58,761 nucleotides of DNA. It comes from an uncultured Nitrosomonadales bacterium. GTDB lineage: Bacteria; Pseudomonadota; Gammaproteobacteria; Burkholderiales; Gallionellaceae. Below are positions 55,661-58,761 of this stretch, one piece after another. How positions within the stretch are numbered: position 1 is the stretch's first letter; the number at the start of each line of letters is the position of its first letter. The DNA is taken from positions 1 through 58,761 of the forward strand of contig CAITJF010000130.1 of the NCBI GenBank assembly GCA_903892645.1, written 5' to 3'. The notes beneath the pieces are model-generated. The model made no database searches. It was not told the DNA's origin and saw only the letters and a program-made list of their open reading frames with translations. The translations under genes were made by a program, and so were the position numbers.

Positions 55661-57055
55661 ATGGATTTTCTGCCGATTTTTTTGAATGTTAAAGGCAAGC
55701 TGTGCCTGGTTGTTGGCGGCGGCGAGATTGCCCATCGCAAGGCGTCTGTGTTGCGTGATGCGGGCGCGACAGTAAAAGTAATCGCGCCAGAGCTTTCAGC
55801 GGCCTTTGCCGGTATGCCTGGCATTGAGCATGTCGCGGAATGCTTTCAGCCCGCACACCTGGACGGAGCAATATTGGTGATTGCCGCGACCAACGACAGC
55901 GCAGTCAACCAGCAGGTTTCACAACAGGCGCACGCGCGAAATATTCCGGTGAACGTGGTGGACAGCCCCGATCTATGCACGTTCATCATGCCGTCGATTC
56001 TGGACCGCTCGCCGCTGATGGTGGCATTTTCCAGCGGCGGCGCATCCCCTGTGCTGACCAGAATGCTGCGTGGCAAGCTGGAGACGCTGATTCCGCAAGG
56101 CTATGGCCGCCTGGCTGCATTTTCTGCACGGCTCCGCGACACCATCAAGGCGCGTATTGCCAATCCTGGCAAGCGGCGCATCTTTTGGGAAAATGTACTG
56201 GAAGGGGTGGTCGCCGAAAAAGTATTGGCGGGCGACGAGGCTAGCGCAGAAGCCATGCTGTTCAGCCTGCTGGAAAGTGAAAGGCCGGAACAAACAGGTG
56301 AAGTGTATTTGGTCGGGGCGGGTCCCGGCGATCCGGATTTACTGACGTTTCGCGCCTTGCGGCTGATGCAAAAAGCTGACGTGGTGGTTTATGACAACCT
56401 GGTATCCAAGCCGGTACTCGAAATGACGCGGCGTGATGCGACACGAATTTTTGTCGGTAAAAAACGTGATAACCACACCATGCCGCAGGAAGAAATCAAC
56501 GAACTTCTGGTGCGGCTGGCCAAGCAAGGCAAGCGCGTGGTGCGCCTCAAGGGTGGCGACCCGTTCATTTTTGGGCGCGGTGGTGAAGAAATAGAAACCC
56601 TCGCCGAGCATGGTATCCTGTTCCAGGTTGTGCCTGGTATTACGGCAGCATCAGGTGTTTCCACCTACGCCGGCATTCCACTGACACATCGCGACCATGC
56701 GCAGTCCTGCATATTTGTTACCGGGCACTTGAAAGACGGCAGCATGAATCTCGACTGGGACGCGCTGGCCCGCCCAAAACAGACCATCGTGGTTTATATG
56801 GGCTTGCATGGCTTGGCAACACTCTGCACCGAACTCATCGCGCACGGCCTGCCAGACAGCACCCCAGCCGCCATCGTGCAGCAGGGAACCACACAAAATC
56901 AGCGCGTCATCACCGGCACGTTAGCGACGCTGCCCGGAATCGCACAGGTTGAGAAACTGCAAGCGCCAACCTTGATTATTGTCGGCGGGGTTGTCACGCT
57001 CAGGGAAAAACTGGCCTGGTTTAACCCAAAAAAACCTGAGAGCCTGGCAAGTTAA
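55661..57055 (+). CDS. cysG: Sirohaem synthase CysG
   Basis: Trifunctional enzyme from uroporphyrinogen III to sirohaem. The N-terminal dehydrogenase/ferrochelatase part has the NAD motif [15 protein letters not shown]. The C-terminal SAM methyltransferase part begins [18 protein letters not shown] near 217 and continues with [18 protein letters not shown]. At 464 residues it is full length. Placed straight after dsrN, it supplies the sirohaem that DsrN amidates, so the pair provides the DsrAB cofactor. Confidence 0.95.
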   Translation: MDFLPIFLNVKGKLCLVVGGGEIAHRKASVLRDAGATVKVIAPELSAAFAGMPGIEHVAECFQPAHLDGAILVIAATNDSAVNQQVSQQAHARNIPVNVVDSPDLCTFIMPSILDRSPLMVAFSSGGASPVLTRMLRGKLETLIPQGYGRLAAFSARLRDTIKARIANPGKRRIFWENVLEGVVAEKVLAGDEASAEAMLFSLLESERPEQTGEVYLVGAGPGDPDLLTFRALRLMQKADVVVYDNLVSKPVLEMTRRDATRIFVGKKRDNHTMPQEEINELLVRLAKQGKRVVRLKGGDPFIFGRGGEEIETLAEHGILFQVVPGITAASGVSTYAGIPLTHRDHAQSCIFVTGHLKDGSMNLDWDALARPKQTIVVYMGLHGLATLCTELIAHGLPDSTPAAIVQQGTTQNQRVITGTLATLPGIAQVEKLQAPTLIIVGGVVTLREKLAWFNPKKPESLAS

Positions 57056-57090
57056 TAACCGTAGCCAAACAACCCGTGAGGAGAAGCCTG

Positions 57091-57996
57091 ATGAAACGAA
57101 TGACATTCCAGAATATATTGTTGTCGGCATTGCTGCTGTTCAGCATAAGCAACGCGACGGCCGATGACGAGAAGTTGAAACCATTTGTACTTGCTTCAAA
57201 AGGCGCGGGAAAGGTTGCCGAAAAATCCGAGCAAGCAAAAACCGCGTTGACAGCAGGTGGTTTTACCGTGGTCGGAGACTATTCACCTTACCCTGATGCC
57301 ACCATTTTAATTGTCACCAACGAAGAATTGAAAAAGAATGCAGCAGCCTCTGAACATGGTGGTTTTGGCGCGATACAGAGGGTGTCTGTCACCAAGGTAA
57401 ATGACGAGGTGCAGGTGAGCTATACCAACCCCGTTTACATGGCGAATGTGTATCGCATGAAAGGCGACTTGAGCAGTGTTGCCGCAGGATTGGCTGCTGC
57501 GCTGGGTAAGGTGGAAGAGTTCGGTGCGCAGGGAATGACCGCCAGCCAGGCGCGCAAGTATCACTATATGATGGGGATGGAATATTTCGACGAGCCCAGC
57601 ATATTGGCTGAATATGCCAGCTACGAAGAGGCTGTTCAGTCAGTGGATGCAAAACTGGCCTCCAATAAAAACGGGGTAACCAAAGTTTATCGTGTAGACG
57701 TGCCTGGGAAAAATGAGAGTGTGTTCGGGGTTGCCATGAAAGCTACCAAAGAAGTTGACAACTACATGGATGATCAATTCATCATGAAAGAAATTGATTT
57801 CCGTGATGTTAAATCTACCGCTCATTTGCCTTACGAAATTCTGGTTTCAGGCAACAAGGTTTATGCGCTGTATGCCCGTTTTCGTATTGCAATTAATTTC
57901 CCCGATTTGAGCATGATGGGTAAAAACAGTTTCATGAACATCATGAAAACACCGGATGCGATTCGTTATGTTCTGCGGAAAACCGTACAGAAATAG
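57091..57996 (+). CDS. Exported DUF302-like protein at end of dsr cluster
   Basis: A 301-residue protein with a signal peptide (FQNILLSALLLFSISNATA). The segment KTALTAGGFTVVGDYSPYPDATILIVTN...GAIQRVSVTKVNDEVQVSYTNP has the beta-rich pattern of DUF302, and a second, looser copy may follow. The function is unknown. Start at 57091 with GAGGAGA 8 bases upstream. It follows cysG by 35 bases and is probably the last gene of the dsr transcript. Confidence 0.65.
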   Translation: MKRMTFQNILLSALLLFSISNATADDEKLKPFVLASKGAGKVAEKSEQAKTALTAGGFTVVGDYSPYPDATILIVTNEELKKNAAASEHGGFGAIQRVSVTKVNDEVQVSYTNPVYMANVYRMKGDLSSVAAGLAAALGKVEEFGAQGMTASQARKYHYMMGMEYFDEPSILAEYASYEEAVQSVDAKLASNKNGVTKVYRVDVPGKNESVFGVAMKATKEVDNYMDDQFIMKEIDFRDVKSTAHLPYEILVSGNKVYALYARFRIAINFPDLSMMGKNSFMNIMKTPDAIRYVLRKTVQK

Positions 57997-58015
57997 TGGG
58001 CGTAGTTTGCCAACC

Positions 58016-58087
58016 TATAACCAGCCACTTGGCAACCGTCTTTCGGTTGCTTATAACCAGCGACTTGGCTGGCGTCTTTTGACAGCC
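58016..58087. repeat. Two 36-bp direct repeats, each able to form a hairpin
   Basis: TATAACCAGCCACTTGGC (58016-58033) recurs as TATAACCAGCGACTTGGC (58052-58069). The second half differs between copies but keeps a stem in both: GCAACCG/CGGTTGC in copy 1 and GGCTG/CAGCC in copy 2, each around a TCTTT-type loop. The region follows the DUF302-like gene and may act as a double terminator or a structured RNA. Confidence 0.6.
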
Positions 58088-58096
58088 TAGTCGAAT

Positions 58097-58173
58097 GGCT
58101 AATTAGTTCATCAGTGGGAGGGCTAGTCGTTTAATTAGTGAAATGGCTAGGGGTTTCATCAGTCAGATGGCTA
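58097..58173. repeat. 24-bp tandem repeat
   Basis: GGCTA begins units at 58097, 58121, 58145 and 58169, exactly 24 bases apart. The body reads approximately GGCTAGTCGTTTCATCAGTGAAAT with variations. No spacers. It lies between the DUF302-like gene and the lipoprotein gene. Function unknown. Confidence 0.65.
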
Positions 58174-58267
58174 CACAAAGCCTTTGGGTGGCCGATATCT
58201 GAAACCGCTATTGACTGATTGCGGTTCCACCCCTTACGCTAACTGTCAATTATGCTCAGGAGAAACA

Positions 58268-58684
58268 ATGCCACGGATGCAAATGTACTCTCTCGCAATC
58301 ACTGCCGCTCTGATGGTTGGTTGCGCAACCAGTCCTCTCATTCCTCAGCAAGCTGTGCCGATTTCAACGCCTGACCTTTGCTACAGGGTTATTAAGTACC
58401 CCGGCCATCATGTATATTATGAAACATGGCGTAATGAATTGAAAAAACGGGGAGAAGATTGTTCAAAGGTTCGCGAACAGATTACCCAGCAAGTAAAAAC
58501 AGAGAATGAGGTAGAGCGTCTGCGAAATGAAGAATATGAAAGGCATCAACGTCAGTTAGAACTTGAGGCGGCAAAAGCCCCAAAAGTTATTATCAATCAG
58601 CCGGCTCCTGTTTACATACCTGACCCAACCCACACAAACTGCCGACCCGATGGATGGGGTGGCTTTTACTGCGATACCTTTTGA
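58268..58684 (+). CDS. Small lipoprotein of unknown function
   Basis: A 138-residue precursor with a lipobox (ALMVGCATS), so the mature N-terminus should be a lipidated Cys. The middle is a charged helix (QITQQVKTENEVERLRNEEYERHQRQLELEAAK, likely coiled coil) and the C-terminus is short and Cys-containing (TNCRPDGWGGFYCDTF). AGGAG lies 6 bases before the ATG at 58268, which rules out the longer frame. I recognise no family. Confidence 0.7.
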   Translation: MPRMQMYSLAITAALMVGCATSPLIPQQAVPISTPDLCYRVIKYPGHHVYYETWRNELKKRGEDCSKVREQITQQVKTENEVERLRNEEYERHQRQLELEAAKAPKVIINQPAPVYIPDPTHTNCRPDGWGGFYCDTF

Positions 58685-58738
58685 TTCAACATAAATCAAA
58701 ATCGTGATTTATTGAAAAGAGTATCTTGAACTTGTAAT

Positions 58739-58761
58739 TCCCCGCAGTCTTGCTGCGGGGA
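58739..58761 (+). terminator. Hairpin at window end, probable terminator
   Basis: TCCCCGCAG (58739-58747), loop TCTTG, CTGCGGGGA (58753-58761): a perfect 9-bp stem ending at the window edge, 54 bases after the lipoprotein stop. Any T-run lies outside the window. Confidence 0.7.

Overview
This window is from the chromosome of a betaproteobacterium that oxidises sulfur chemolithotrophically. Its housekeeping genes (mnmA-purB, pcnB-folK-panBCD, hda, purM-purN, HU) are betaproteobacterial in character. It carries the complete oxidative (reverse-acting) Dsr pathway together with sat-aprBA and soeABC. Gallionellaceae or Sulfuricella/Thiobacillus-like Nitrosomonadales are the best guess; this is inferred from gene content, since no rRNA or other taxonomic marker is present.

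Layout. 1-6.6 kb: housekeeping genes (tail of a NUDIX hydrolase, mnmA, purB, then pcnB-folK-panB-panC-panD on the minus strand). 6.7-9.4 kb: small genes (PsiF-repeat protein, two small exported or membrane proteins, thiopurine methyltransferase), a 20-bp tandem repeat and a transposase relic. 9.4-16.1 kb: a minus-strand operon hypC - hupK-like - maturation protease - hynS - isp1 - isp2 - hynL for a periplasmic, membrane-linked uptake [NiFe] hydrogenase of the Isp type, bounded on both sides by transposase C-terminal relics. 16.5-26.0 kb: HAD phosphatase-hda, purM-purN, a DUF3108 protein, an RsmB-like RNA methyltransferase, a PilZ-like protein, HU, and two conserved proteins of unknown role.

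26.1-57.1 kb is the sulfur island. sat-aprB-aprA (minus) diverges from soeA-[DUF559 cassette]-soeB-soeC-tauE-DUF1634-usp (plus). Next come tusA-dsrE2-fadL-like, then a minus-strand accessory operon (small protein, Cas6-like protein, cysteine-free DsrC homologue, tandem TusA, unknown protein, TauD-like dioxygenase). That operon diverges from dsrAB-EFH-C-MKLJOP-N, which is followed by cysG and a DUF302-like gene.

How it fits together. TusA, DsrE2, DsrEFH and DsrC pass persulfide sulfur to DsrAB, which oxidises it to sulfite, with DsrL as electron-accepting partner and DsrMKJOP linking DsrC to the membrane. DsrN and CysG make the sirohaem amide cofactor. Sulfite is then oxidised either directly by SoeABC or through APS by AprBA and Sat. 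The hydrogenase adds electrons from H2.

The most notable observations are: (1) the accessory operon opposite dsrAB, which puts a Cas6-like RNA-endonuclease-fold protein next to a DsrC paralogue with no active cysteines and a two-domain TusA, with no CRISPR array in the window; (2) a shared two-site element with matched spacing to a -10-like hexamer upstream of the soe/sat, tusA-dsrE2 and dsrAB modules; (3) a family of palindromic repeats sitting at junctions inside the hydrogenase, soe and dsr operons, one with an 18-bp target duplication that preserves the ancestral ATGA stop/start overlap, and another pair bracketing a DUF559 endonuclease gene between soeA and soeB.
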